Of a stretch of DNA of 64,000 bases, positions 11,074-23,228 are shown piece after piece. Source of the stretch: Stachybotrys elegans. Its lineage: Eukaryota > Ascomycota > Sordariomycetes > Hypocreales > Stachybotryaceae. The notes beneath the pieces are model-generated. The model was not told the origin of the DNA and ran no database searches. It saw only the letters and a list, made by a program, of their open reading frames with translations. The position numbers and the translations under genes were made by a program. The DNA lies in assembly GCA_020746835.1 (NCBI GenBank), contig JAGPNK010000002.1, forward strand, positions 1,302,001-1,366,000. The letters are read 5' to 3'. The stretch's first letter is position 1. Each line of letters opens with the position of its first letter.

Positions 11074-13507
11074 ATGGATTCGCACCACCACGAAAAGGCC
11101 GGAACCGCCGGGCCAGCGCCGAGACAATCCGCAGCAGCTCCTCGACCTCGCGGGCAGAGGAGCTGTGCGCGCTATGGCGTTGCTGCTGTCAGCATGGTCA
11201 CTTTCCTCCTCTGCCTCTTCACGTGGCTGTGGTACCATCCCGATATACTGCACCCGTTTCACGATGGCCTCTCGGGTGGTATCAAGTATCTTTCGGGGTT
11301 GCCGCCCGATGACCACTATCTCCTAGGTGTGGGAAAGGCAGATATCACGGGCCCCGTCGTTGAGATCAACATGATGGGCTACGCCGACCCGAAGCAGCTG
11401 GGCACGGGTCTCAGGCAGAGGCTATACTGCCGCTCTTTCATTGTCGGGAGCCTGGAGAACCCTTCTGATAGATTTGTCTACCTCGTACTGGACACGCAGT
11501 CCGGCGACACTGCAGTCCGCTATGGCATTCTGTCCGGCCTGCAGGATATGGGCCGGGGCTATGCCATGTACGGGCACGACAATATTGCTGTTACGGGAAC
11601 TCATTCCCACTCTGGTCCTGGCGCATGGCTCAACTACCTCTTGCCGCAGATTACGAGCAAGGGCTTCGATCAGCAGAGCTACCGAGCCATCGTGGACGGC
11701 TGTCTTCTCTCGATCCGCCGTGCCCACGAGAGCCTACAGCCCGGCACGCTCGCAGTGGGCACTACCAAGGTGCAGAATGCAAACATCAACCGCAGCCTAT
11801 ACGCTTACCTCGCCAACCCGGAAGAAGAACGCTCTCGGTACAACGCGAGTGCGGAGGATGACGGCTCTGTAGAGAAGGACCTGACAATGCTCACGTTTCA
11901 GCGGGCGAGCGACGGCAAGAACATCGGCATCCTGACTTGGTTCCCGACACACGGGACGTCTATGCTGGGAAATAACACCTTGATCTCTGGCGATAACAAG
12001 GGCGTCGCCGCAGATCTCTTTGAGAAGCACATACGCAAGGACAGCTCCGCGACAGAGGACTTCGTCGCGGGCTTCTCCCAGGCCAACATGGGCGACGTGA
12101 GCCCCAACGTGCTGGGCGCGTGGTGCGAGGACGGCTCCGGCCAGATGTGCAGCTTCGAGAACAGCACCTGCAGCGACGGCAAGAACTCCAAGTGCCACGC
12201 CCGGGGCCCCATGTTCCGCGTGCCGGACAATGGCGCCTCTTCCTGCTTCGAGATCGGCAAGCGTCAGTACGAAGCCGCCCTACGCCTGTATACTCGGCTC
12301 GACAGGTCGAGCGCGAGACTCCGCGGTAGCGGCGGCGGCGGCAGCAGCGTCAAGGCCGTGCACTCGTTCCACGACATGTCCAACTTTACGTTTACGCTCC
12401 GCAACGGGACGCAGGCGCGGACATGCCCGGCAGCGCTGGGGTACTCGTTTGCGGCGGGCACGTCGGACGGGCCTGGGGCTTTTGGGTTCCGGCAGCATGA
12501 TTCGGATCCCTCGAATACGTCGCCCATGTGGAATGCGGTGTCGAGGATGCTCAAGGACCCGAGCGAGAGCCAGGTGGCCTGCCACTACCCGAAGCCTATC
12601 CTGCTCGACGTGGGAGAGGTGCAGAAGCCGTATGCCTGGACGCCCAACATTGTCGATATCCAGCTCTTCCGGGTTGGACCGCTGTTTATCATTGTTAGTC
12701 CCGGGGAGGCAACGACCATGGCGGGACGTCGGTGGAAGGAGGCGATTGCCCAGCAGAGCGCTGGGCTGTTTGCCAAAGAGCTGGACGATGCGAAGCCCAT
12801 TGTCGTCATCGGCGGTCCTGCCAATAGCTATACGCACTACATCGCTACGGAGGAAGAATATGGGTGAGTACATGCTTTCTCTCTTCCTATGATACAGGGG
12901 ATAAGGAGTGCCAGGCTGACTAGATCAAAGCATCCAACGCTACGAAGGGGCATCGACACTATACGGTCCTCATACTCTGGAGGCCTACATTGACCGGAGT
13001 GTTGCGTTGCTGCCGTATCTGGGCTACGGAATGCCGCCCGAGCTTGTACGGGAGCCTGGACCGCTCCCTCCAGACAACAGCAACCGCTCCATGAGCTTCA
13101 TCCCGGGCGTCGTGTACGACGGCAAGCCCTGGGGCCGGAGTCACGGCGACGTGGTCACCGACGTGGGGAAGGCCCAGTACGCGCGCGGCGAGACGGTGTA
13201 CGCAGTCTTTGTGGGCGCAAACCCGCGCAACAACCTCCGGCTGGAGCAGACGTACGCCGCGGTCGAGCGGCGGCGGCCCGAGGACGGGACTTGGGAGACG
13301 GAGAGGGACGACTCGGACTGGGGGCTGGTCTTTCACTGGAGCCGGAAGAACAAGCTGCTAGGGACGAGCGAGGCGGTGGTTGCATGGGAGATTGAGGAGG
13401 ACGCGGCGGACGGGGTGTACAGGCTGCGGTACTTTGGGGACGCCAAGGCCGTGGGGGGAGAGGTGACGGCGTTTACGGGTGTGAGCAGTTCGTTCCGGGT
13501 TACTTGA
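11074..13507 (+). CDS. Neutral/alkaline ceramidase
   Basis: Hydrolyses the N-acyl bond of ceramides to give sphingoid base and fatty acid. Exons 11074-12863 and 12931-13507, 788 aa. Family features: LGVGKADITGP at the start of the mature domain, the zinc-site motif GTHSHSGPG (H177, H179) and the nucleophile motif NMGDVSPN (S343). The second exon supplies the C-terminal immunoglobulin-like domain typical of the family. A single hydrophobic stretch at about residues 34-54 after a short Pro/Arg-rich tail suggests a type II signal anchor, so the enzyme is probably lumenal or extracellular. The start at 11074 has a better context (GCGCCATGG) than the in-frame ATG at 11029, which would add 15 residues. 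The intron (67 nt) joins EEEYG to IQRYEG. Confidence 0.93.
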
Positions 13508-15610
13508 AGCATGCATTTTGTGTGATGGAAGTCGGGGTTTCACGATGGGGTCCCCTCGAGCCAGGAGCACTGCGAGGGTCAGACTGTACGAACTAGCAGC
13601 ATGGGACATGTTGAGGACATATTGATGCTTATCTCTAGAAATCTGGATTACACAGCAGGGTTAGGCCATGTCGCGATGCTCGACTTGGGTGCCTGTACGG
13701 GTAGAGGTAATGGCAGTGCGCGAACGACCCTGTCGTTTATCAGAAACACCCGTCTTGGCGGCGACGGAATCCAAAGCTTATCCTGGAGAAGGGGAAGTCA
13801 TCTGATGTCGAAGCATGTGGATTCAAGCTATGCGGGAGTGTTGGAATGGTTACAGAAGCCAAATGACGGGCTATCGCAGTCGTGTCTCGTAAAGGGGAGG
13901 CGTGAATCCCCAGGGCTGGTTTGCCGGAATCTACTAATGTAGCAGAGAGAGACACAGAAAAGGAGGAGAGACAGAGAGGACAGGGTCGCGAGGGCCAAGA
14001 ATTCACACGAGGGGCCAATCCATTCCGTGGGTGTCTCAAAAGGGAGAGGGGAGGCTCTCCGACAGTGGAAAGAAACGGACGAGGTTTGTTGGGCGACGCG
14101 AGAGGAGGGAGGGAGAAGAAGACGGATAAATCGGAGTTGGGGTGAGAATCCAACAATGGGGAATGCAGAAATCCCTACTAATACAAATGCATATGTTGTG
14201 ATGAGGCAAAGCGAGAAGTCAACGTGCAATTTCCGTCTCGGTGGCTGAACGATGAGGCTGATGGGCGGACAAGGAACGATGGCAACAAGGGTGGTTCCGC
14301 GGGTGAAATTAGAACAGCGCTACCAGGCAAGCTATTGAGCTGGGATGATCTCTCACCCTCAGGTTTGGGGCTGCCTACTTATCTCGCAAGGTACATACTA
14401 AAGGTACCACCTTGGGAGCGGGAGTGTTTCAGCAAGCGAGGCATGTCACTCACTGTTTTGGCAGCGGAAGCCGCGTTGCTGACGGTGTAGTGGTCCCTCC
14501 ATATCTTAGCGGGGTGGGGGGGTCGAAGGAAGGAAGGAGAGGAGGGGCCAGCAGGAATTCCGAGCCTCCCGCGCCGTTTTTTTTCTTTCTTCCCGTTGTT
14601 TCTCAGCTTGGATTTTTGTTGAATTTTTTTTTCCTGCGGTAGGGTCGGTCCCTTGACTATCGCGCATCTAGCCAGATCCGATTGGCCGCTAGGTGGATGG
14701 GAGCACGGGCGCCAGATACGGTGGTGGTGGTGGTGATGGTGAAGGTAGGGTGAAGGTGATTGAAATCTGAAGCCCGAGACATGAAACGCTATGCAAGTCG
14801 TCTCGTCTTCTCTCTGTCTTCATGTGGTGGCCATGATTGGCTGCCAGGCAACTGTACACAGGCGCGCGCACCCCCCTTTTCCCTTTTCCGTCAACTTCTT
14901 TTTTTGTTCGTATGCACTTGTAGGCTGCATGCGCCAAGAGGTGGGAGGAGAGCCAATGGCAGGCTGCTGGGCTGGCCGTGGCTGGGACCCATCTGAAGGT
15001 TACGAGGGCGGCAGTGCCATGCGTTCTGCACGTTACCGTCACCACTTTGTCACCAAGCGAAAGATGCATATATTAGGAAGAAGAGAAAAAGAAAAGTAAA
15101 GTAAAGAGGGGAAGAGAGTGATGCAGCGCTTTGTTTGTGAAATACACCAGGTATGTAATTAATTCTCTTCCATCTCTTCTCGTCGAAGCAGCAGGGGGAA
15201 GAAGATAACGCACACACGTGTAGAGGATTCCAGGTACCTGAATCAGCCCCAGCGACGCGCGACTATGACGACAATGGGGCCCGCTAACGTGATGTGCCTA
15301 GCAAGGCGCGCTAAGTTGAGGTGGCCGAGTCGCTACCTAGCAAGGGACGTAAGCGATCTGGCTTGTACGAGGCATCTGCCTTTGCTGGTAACCTGCTCTT
15401 TTCCCTTCTTCTTCTTTCTTCTTCTTCTTCTCTTCTCTGCTTGGTGCTATTGTAGTCATTTTTATGTGCCTGAGTGATGATCTTTTTGTTGCTTGCTTGC
15501 TTACTCGGACGGCGTCGCAGGGTGACGCGCAACCCGAACCCGCTCCTCCCTCCGGTTGGCTGACGTATGTAGGTAATATACGGGCGATCTATCCGTGCCG
15601 AGTAATAATT

Positions 15611-15633
15611 GCCATGCCATGCCATGCCATGCC
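15611..15633. repeat. Pentanucleotide repeat (GCCAT)4.6
   Basis: Perfect tandem GCCAT units in the promoter-side intergenic region of the GT31 gene. A related (GCTAT) repeat lies about 200 bp downstream. Confidence 0.85.
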
Positions 15634-15824
15634 GCATATCCACAGCCCACCCGGGCTTCTCCCACTTCTGTGCCCCCTTGTGCTGGCTTCACCGGATGGG
15701 TGGAATCGAGGACGAGGATGCATCTAGCGTCGAGAGCTTCAACCGCTGATTGCATGTTTCGTCGTTGCCGCCTACCCATGTAAAAACTACAGGTAGGTAG
15801 TAGAGGGCTGACTGCGCATCGTCG

Positions 15825-15842
15825 TGCTATGCTATGCTATGC
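15825..15842. repeat. Pentanucleotide repeat (GCTAT)3+
   Basis: Perfect tandem GCTAT units. They differ from the upstream GCCAT repeat by one base per unit. Confidence 0.8.
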
Positions 15843-16354
15843 CCTGATGAGATGAACCACTTTGTCCCCCTCTGCCTGTTCGTGTCCATTCCTTTTGCAG
15901 CCTTCTCGAAAACCCACCCGTCGCCTCTCTCTCTCTCTCTCTCCCCATCCCATTCTTGACATTGCTATTGCTGCCCACCACCTCCTCCTGCGCTGCACCC
16001 CCCAAGAATAAACCACCCCCTGCCTGTCTTGCTGACCTGTCCGATTGGCTTCCACTTTCCATCTCCTGGCATCCTTTCTCAGCCCTTCCTTGTCTTTCGC
16101 CTTTTCCCTTTTCCAAGTCTCCCTTCCCCGTATTTTCCCAACTCTCGTTTTCTTGTTTCTGGTTTAACTACGATTGTTGGTCCACCACCACCTCCTCCAA
16201 TCCTTCCTTCTTCCTGCCTTCCTTTCCATTTCTTTCCTTTTTATCCCACCATCTCGATCGCTTCGCATCATTCCTTCCAGCAGCTTTCTAATTGTTTATC
16301 GCTTCATTGGTTTTCCTTGGCTATCCTTCCGCGCACCTACAACCAACCGCATCT

Positions 16355-18076
16355 ATGCGAGTCGAGAGTCGCCTATTGCCGCGGCTCGGGCCCAGCATGA
16401 TGACGTTCCGAAGCTGGAAGGCTGCCGTCATGGTCGGTCTCACCCTCCTCCTCATCATCCCTCTCTACCAGCTCCGCGACTATTCCACCGCCGGCGAGTA
16501 CAAACAGTACATTTACGATCACATCAGCCACTACCTCAACCGCGAGGGTGGCGTCTACAACAACACCCTCTACCAGCAGGGAGCTGAGACTACCGTCCAC
16601 CAACAATTCAACTTTAGCTCTCCCTGCGAAAACTTCCCCAATACCGATGGCATCCTTCTCGTCATGAAGACGGGCGCCACCGAGGCCTTCGACAAGCTGC
16701 CTACCCAGCTGCTTACCGCCATGCAGTGCCTGCCCGACTTCCTCCTCTTCTCCGACCTTGTACGTCTCCCTCTTCTCCCATGGACCCCTCCTCGATCATG
16801 CGCTGACACTTGCCCCCTCTATAGGAACAGCAAATTGGCAAGTACCACATCTACAACGTTCTCGATCGAGTCAACGACACCATCAAATCCCAACAAGCCG
16901 AGTTCAAGCTCTACGAAGCTCAGCAGACCTGCCCCGTCTCCCAGAAGGATTGCACCGGCTCCATGAAGGGCGCCTGGGACCTCGACAAGTACAAGTTCCT
17001 CAACATGGTCGAGCGCGCCTGGGACATGCGACCCAACATGGAGTGGTACGTCTTCGCCGAGGCTGACACCTACGTCGTCTGGTCCAACCTCGTCTACTGG
17101 CTGCGCGAACGAGCCAAGCCTGAAGAGCACCCCTACGTCGGCAGCGTCGCCCTCATCAAGGGCTTTCCCTTTGCCCACGGCGGCAGCGGCTACGTCGTCT
17201 CCGGCGCCTTCATGAAGAAGATGATTGAGTTAATACCAAACGTTGCGGCCAAGTATGACGAGAAGGCCCCCCACGAGTGCTGTGGCGACCTGCTCATCTC
17301 CATGGCACTCGACGAGGTTGGCGCCAAGGTCAAGCAGGCACACCCCATGTTCAACGGCGAGAAGCCCAATACGCTGCCCTACGGCCCGGGCCACTGGTGT
17401 GAACCCATCTTCACCATGCATCACATGAACTCGGAAGAGGTCAGCGCCGTTTGGCAATACGAGCAGACCCGCACCAAGAGCGTAAGTATCAGCTGTAGCC
17501 GCCTATGTACGGTATGTTTGGCTAATGCATGAGCAGGAACGAATGCAAATCAAGGATCTCTATCACACCTTCTTCGCCCCTCACCTGGTCCCCTACCGAA
17601 AAGAATGGAGCAACGGCGCCGACGATACATGCTACATTGCTCCCGACGAAGCTGCCCAGGAAGACGCAGGAAACCACGAGAAGGGTCGTCAAAAGAAGGA
17701 GGACGAGAAGAACGCCGTCGAGAAGATGGCGCACCAGTCTCCCTCCGCATGTTCGCTCGTATGCGAATCGGCCGGTCTCGATATCAACGAACAAGAGTTC
17801 AACGCGCTCGAGACGCACACCGAGCGATTGAGCTACATCCGAGGCAAATACAGCGAAAAGGACGGCGACATCAATTTCAAGAAGGACCGAAAGTGCTTCC
17901 AGTGGAAATTCCAGAGGAACATGTGCTGCACAGGCAAGAGCTTCAAGCTGGGCGCCCCCAAGTTTGAGGGAGAGACCAAGAACCGCCACACGAGCGGCTG
18001 GTTCGTAAAGGGTATCAACGACTGGGTCGAAGCGCGAGGCGAGTGCGAGCAGGTTGCCTGGAGGGATCCCAGCTAA
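16355..18076 (+). CDS. Glycosyltransferase family 31-type protein
   Basis: Putative Golgi type II glycosyltransferase of 533 aa. Exons 16355-16759, 16825-17481 and 17537-18076 join cleanly (FSDL/EQQIGK and RTKS/ERMQIK). A short cytoplasmic tail is followed by a membrane anchor at about residues 23-40 and a stem with an N-glycosylation sequon (NFS). The catalytic region contains EWYVFAEADTYV, whose acidic ADT motif is in the DxD position (near D216), then HGGSGYVVSG and the CCGDLLIS segment, all typical of Fringe-like GT31 proteins. The C-terminal part is cysteine-rich (CSLVCES, NMCCTG). Donor and acceptor sugars cannot be told from sequence. A second Met at 16397 has a better start context and would remove 14 residues without losing the anchor. 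Confidence 0.88.
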
Positions 18077-19433
18077 ACCACGCACGCACACTCACATCTA
18101 CACACACCTACACACATCTCCATGACAAAAGCAATCAAATCGCCCACCTCACACGCGGATGAGTCGGCGGGCTCGGATCGGGATAGAAAGCGTCTTTTTC
18201 GCTAATGACCACACATACACCAGCTTTTTATGGCCTCGTCCGCCATGAACGACAATGAAAGGCAACTTTGTTAAAACGGCGTTTACGGGGGGAATGGACT
18301 TTGGACAACCTTGTACAAGGGAATCGGATTGGACAATATCTTGGCCCAAACGAGGTCAAGACGGCAATGGCGTTCAGGCTTGTTTTCTTTTTCTTTTTCC
18401 CTTTTTTTTTTTATATCTCTTTTCTTCATCTTTTTCTTTTTCCTTTTCCATACATGGCCCCTCTTATATAGACACGCTGCCGGCATGAGATTGGATGGTT
18501 TTTCTCTTTTTAATGCCTTGTGTTATTATCTCGCCCTTACGGCCCGCAGAATAGGGACCAGGCGCGCCAGGTAGCAAAGATGGATAGATGGGGTCTGTCT
18601 CGAGTCATTGCGACAAGTCGCACAAGAAAAAAAGAAGATATTGATAAAGATGTCTCCCTCGATATGCGGTCTATTAAGAAGTTCATTAGTAACGTCGTAT
18701 TGCCTCGTGGCGAACCACGTATGGAATGGCCTTCCCCCCTTCTCCCGCTCGCGCCACCAGACTGCACGTGGGATTGGCGTGGTGGGTTGGGTGGCATCGT
18801 TCCATTCTTATCTGACTGTGGAATGTCGGCTGCTGACGGCTGAGAGGGCGGCAAAGGAATTCCCGCCCTTGTCCCTCCCTCCCCCATGGTACGAGGCACG
18901 TTCGAGGGGGGAGGGACTCGGAGCAAACAGGAACAAGCGCAGGCACGAGGCATCCCTTCCACCATGGGTGGATGCACAGCGCGACACACATCCAGTCGTC
19001 GTCATACAGTCATTTATTTCGCTGCACGGATCCATCAAGTACCGGGCGTGGTAGCACGTTGCGTTACCGTTAAGGCAGGTAAATAAGCAAATAGGTGAAT
19101 AGGTATCTTGATACGAGTGTGGAAACGTCATTACTTGTCCCCCCCCTCCCCTTTCAGAATCAAATCTTCGTCAATCATGCCCAACGTGCCCCTCCTCCAA
19201 AATCAGTCCTGCTGCCCATCCATTTTGCAAAATCGCGACTGGGCTTCCCGCTAACGCCCATTTCCGTAGATAATCGTATATCATAGCCTCCAAGAGAAAG
19301 TAAGGCGAATAGTTTTACATTGTTTGTTTGTTTGTTTGTGTTGTTCCGTTTGTTTGTGTGTGCGTGCATGTGTGTCTTATGAACTATTTCACAAGTGACG
19401 CTGTAGTGCTCTTGTGGTAGGTGATCTGCGCCT
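18077..19433. other. Convergent intergenic region
   Basis: This lies between the 3' ends of the GT31 gene (+) and the F-box gene (-), so it probably holds both 3' UTRs. T-rich tracts near 18385-18450 and a (TTTG)n repeat near 19320-19339 are visible. No coding sequence is supported. Confidence 0.5.
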
Positions 19434-20363
19434 TTACTTGGCGGGCTCGACGAGTCTTCGACCTCCGTGGCGCCCGCAACGGTGGGGGTTCTTGGGAGAG
19501 CTCATGAAGCAATACGCTTTGGCGTCAGGCCCGGCCGGCTTGCCGTACACCTCCTTGATCTCGCAGTACTCGCGGCCCTCGCCCATCCAGTCCTTGAGAT
19601 GTCGGTGGAGCTCGCAGCGCGAGATGCCGCACTTTCGGCAGTAGACCTGGCCCTTGACGCGCAGCTGCTCGAGCTCCCTCTCCTTGATGCTGGCCTGGGA
19701 ACTGGGGTGCACCAAGGGGCCAGCGCGTCGCCACGCCCACTCCATGTCGTTGGGCCCCGAGTAACGGCTGGAGAGCGGCACGGTTCCATTCTTCCTCCGG
19801 TGGATCGCATAGAGGCTGGAGTGCGCGAGGCCCAGGCATGCGCCATCAATAGGGTCAAGGAAATCAAAGAGGGAGTAGTGGAGCTCGGACGGCAGGTCCA
19901 AAAGACCAAGGCGCGAGGATGGCTTCGGCTGGCCACGAGGAGCAGGCTCGTAATCCATCACCGAGTAGGAGCGTCGTGGGGGAGGCAACTTGGGCCTCTG
20001 AGAGAGCTGAACGGTCTGCTCGTTGGCAGGTGATTGGGCGGGGGGACCTGCGACCTCCGTCGAGCTTGTCGCCATAGGACCCTGGAGTGGCTCATTCTCG
20101 GGGATGGCCACCTCTCGGTCAACAGCTGTGGCGCCTGAATGAGAGGCGTGGTGGACCTGGTTGTCGCCTTGGTAGTCCGTCATGGACCATCCTCGTCTCG
20201 GTGCCCTCACCATGCCTCTCTTCATATGGAGCTCCTTCATTCTCTGCGCATGCTCCTCGCGGGACATGGGCTTGGTCTCCTTGCTGGGCCTCCAGTTATC
20301 CGCAGGCGTGCTGACGGGGCTGCCGCCCTGCGAATAGGGAGACTCGGGGAGAAGCTGAACCAT
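19434..20363 (-). CDS. F-box-like protein with cysteine-rich C-terminus
   Basis: Intronless, 309 aa. Residues about 152-190 (starting LGLLDLPSELHYSLFDFL) resemble an F-box, the Skp1-binding module of SCF ubiquitin ligases. The N-terminal 150 residues are Pro/Ser-rich and probably disordered. They carry two copies of a short motif, PRRGWSMTDY (55-64) and PRRSYSVMDY (129-138). The C-terminus has spaced cysteines and histidines (C242, C245, C250, H253, C267, C285, C296) that may bind metal. Such proteins are common and uncharacterised in filamentous fungi. The gene is convergent with the GT31 gene. Substrate and partners are unknown; the F-box call is moderate, the gene call strong. Confidence 0.8.
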   Translation of the reverse strand: MVQLLPESPYSQGGSPVSTPADNWRPSKETKPMSREEHAQRMKELHMKRGMVRAPRRGWSMTDYQGDNQVHHASHSGATAVDREVAIPENEPLQGPMATSSTEVAGPPAQSPANEQTVQLSQRPKLPPPRRSYSVMDYEPAPRGQPKPSSRLGLLDLPSELHYSLFDFLDPIDGACLGLAHSSLYAIHRRKNGTVPLSSRYSGPNDMEWAWRRAGPLVHPSSQASIKERELEQLRVKGQVYCRKCGISRCELHRHLKDWMGEGREYCEIKEVYGKPAGPDAKAYCFMSSPKNPHRCGRHGGRRLVEPAK

Positions 20364-22465
20364 CTTGAATGCGATGCGAGTGGTCGCTTAGCTGGTGGGG
20401 TCCGGCGTGATGTAATGGGATCTGTGATTCTTCGAAATGGGCTTCGAAGAAACTGAGTTGCCGTAGTGTGTCGTCGCAATCGTTGTAAGCAGGTTGGTAG
20501 TGTTCGACCCGTCAGGATGTGGGCCGATACTGTTCAGTGATATGATCAAACCAAGATCCTCTTAGCAGACACATGAAACTGTTCTCAAAAGATGACTCTC
20601 ATCAAGATGTGTGATAACTAGAGGAGTGCCCAGGTGGTGGTGGCTAACGGGAGACGGGAGGCGAGGGTAGGGGTTATAAAGGCCGGGTAAGTGGCACAAG
20701 CCTGGAGGCGAGGCGGTCTCCGACGAACCCCCGTGCCATGCCATGGTGTGATGGGTACCGTTACGGGATCCATCCATGGAAATTTTGCACGCACGCCTCG
20801 GCCCCAGGGGCAACGCCGGGCAAAGGCTGGCGACAGACCAAGAGGAAGCAGGCCCAGGACAAGGAAAGGCGATAAGCTAATACAGTCTTAGCGCCGGCCG
20901 TTCCATTCACATTCCCCATCCTGGCCAGGGACGCATAGCGTTTCCAGCGATTCAGGCGTCGCCGGCTCCTCCAGTGTTCCAGTCAGGGCAGCTAGGGCCT
21001 TTCGCGGGTAAGATGCTCGTCGCCAAGTGACCCTTCCATGCCCAAAGAAGACGAGATTTTCCCGTAGCATCTCGAATCCTGTGGCAAGACGTGGGATGGG
21101 CCCAGAATTATTGCGCAGGTGTCATCCAGTGTGGAGCCTCAGATGTAGATGTCCCCTTGGGTTCTTGGGTTGATACTACCGAGCAGTCTAGATGCGCGCT
21201 GCACCCCGCCAGGCTAGTCTGACCTGGCACAGAACATGCATGAGCAGTCATGGTGCGGGACGCGTCTTGCTTCTGCAAATCCAACCCGTAGCGAAAAGGC
21301 TGTGTCGCCATTGTTTGCAGAACTCCTGTCATCATCGCTGGGCATTCCAAGTTATCAGCCACGAGGCGGCTAAGTCCAAGTCTTTTGGCGCCAGAGGCTG
21401 GTCGAGACACAGAGACAGCCAGAAGCGTGGCGTGGGCGTTGGTACGTTGCCGATTTCGAGGGGAAGCATCCCCCGCGCTTCGCGAGAGGTGGCGTTCAGG
21501 CACCGAGTCACGCGGGGTGACCAGTTCCGTTGGCAGAGGATTCGCGAGTCATCCTGGCCAGGTTAAAGTCTCAGGACTCGAAAGAACAACAGCAGCGAAA
21601 CCCTTCCAAAGTCCCGATATTCGGATCCAGACATGGGCTGGGGTTGATTTCTCCCGGCGGCCTCCCCCACAAACGAAAACCCACTCTTCCTCACCGTCCG
21701 TCCATTTAGCACCACGGCACAATGGAAACAATGCGGATCCCCATGGAATATTCGACCCTCAGGACCCCCTTCCCACGTCATTACGGAGCTGGGCGACGCT
21801 GAGCCTATCTTGCCACCAAGGGTCGTGCCATCATCATCGCGTATGTGCGGATAGACAGACGACTTCAAAAACATCCCTGCCATTCCGGTTTGTTTTCGGT
21901 CGGAAAGCGCAACGAGCTGGCGAGAGAACGATAGAAGGGAGGTAGGGAGGTAGGGTCGGAGAGGATTGACCGGCGGTTCGGGCGTAACGAAGCACAAAAT
22001 GCGGCCTGACTGGGCAAGGGGGAGCTGAAATGCACCCATCCCACGCTGCAACTTGTTGTCTCGACCCACGCGGAAGCCGTGTCCAGACTAATGAAGGCTG
22101 TGCGAACGGCACACACGCACGAGGTCGTTGTCCTACCAAGGGTTGCGGAGAAGAATGACTGCGATGGAGAAGAAGCAAGACAAAAAACGAAGAGGGAAGA
22201 AGAGCAATAACGCAGCTGGGATTGGGCTGGGTTATTTGGGTATGGACGGCGTCGCCGCCAGTCAGGTGTAACTGCATGTCGCGTCATGCATTTGGCTGCT
22301 ATTTCGTAGGAAGGTGGTGTCAACCCCTCTTGCCATCTCATCCTCAACCCACGCATTCACCGAGCCACCAAACCAGATCAGAATGAGGCTGGATGAAGGC
22401 GGGGTTGGTTGTCTGGATTTGCAGCAGCGTTGCAATATAGGGGTTTCTAATTCTGCGAATAACAA
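20364..22465. other. Intergenic region without recognised gene
   Basis: It probably contains the F-box gene promoter at its left end. Overlapping open frames on both strands (for example 21385-21945 plus, 21563-22069 minus) show no family motif and no consistent splice structure. I see no repeats or mobile-element features. Confidence 0.45.
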
Positions 22466-22555
22466 GACCGTGTGGCCAAGTGGCTATGGCGTTGGTTTTA
22501 CAGAATATCCTGTAAAGATCACCAAAGATCGCAGGTTCGAACCCTGCCACGGTCA
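22466..22555 (+). tRNA. tRNA-Val (anticodon TAC), intron-containing
   Basis: Full cloverleaf: acceptor stem GACCGTG/CACGGTC, D stem GCC/GGC, anticodon stem TTGGT/ACCAA, T arm GCAGG-TTCGAAC-CCTGC, discriminator A. The anticodon TAC is at 22499-22501. A 17-nt intron at 22503-22519, one base 3' of the anticodon, is removed to give a 73-nt tRNA. In the precursor, CTGTAAA in the intron can pair with TTTACAG around the anticodon, as nuclear tRNA splicing requires. Confidence 0.93.
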
Positions 22556-22556
22556 A

Positions 22557-22562
22557 TTTTTT
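22557..22562 (+). terminator. RNA polymerase III terminator of tRNA-Val
   Basis: A run of six T residues starts two bases after the tRNA 3' end, which is the standard Pol III stop signal. Confidence 0.85.
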
Positions 22563-23228
22563 GCCTTTTTGTTGTTTCTTTTGTCCCAATAATCAATTGG
22601 AAAGCAAGAGAAGAAAAGAGTGCATACAGTCAGTATGCCTAAGGAGTTTGATGTGCCAATTCGTATGGAGGAGACCTGTAGTAGTTGGTTGCGTTCATGT
22701 TTTTGTTTTACAAGCGATCCCTAAGTTGGGCATCTAGGTAGCAGAGTCGGGCTCATGGATGGATTTGCTGTTGGAGACGCCGCCTCTCCAGTGCAACATG
22801 ATAGATAGATGCATTCAAACTTGGCTTTGAATATAAACAAGCAAGCTGGAAGTGTGTGTTTGCTAGCTGGTCTCGTGGCATTGATTCGCCAGGACGCCGT
22901 GAGAACAGAGACAGCGACGGATCATTTTCATCACCAGTTTATGCGTGTAAGCCTGCTGGTCATGCATGTTTCACTCAGCAACACTTCACGGCAGGTCAGA
23001 CATCAAGAATTTCGTATTTTGTAGGTATGCCATGTGGACGTCCCGCTCGGGGAAAACTGTCTTCTCTCGCGACCACCTGGTGAGTTCGCGGGACAGTCTC
23101 TCATATCCTATGCTCAATACCACGCTGCCCAAACGCCGGTTCGACAAGGGATCTCCATGCCTACAGGAGGAATATACGCTCCGTGCCATACGGCATCGCA
23201 ATCGACGCACGCGCCAGTCGCGCTGCGC
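22563..23228. other. Intergenic region, nothing recognised
   Basis: This is the spacer between tRNA-Val and the 3' end of the dynein light chain gene. No supported gene, repeat or RNA is seen. Confidence 0.5.

Larger units (their letters stand above)
13508..16354. other. Intergenic region with many simple repeats
   Basis: No gene is recognised. It holds microsatellite-like tracts: GGT repeats near 14720-14740, CTT repeats near 15400-15435, (GCCAT)n at 15611-15633, (GCTAT)n at 15825-15842 and a CT run near 15925-15943. AGGTACCT occurs at 15232-15239. From about 15880 to 16350 the plus strand is strongly pyrimidine-rich, as in fungal promoters and 5' leaders, and likely drives the GT31 gene. 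Confidence 0.5.
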
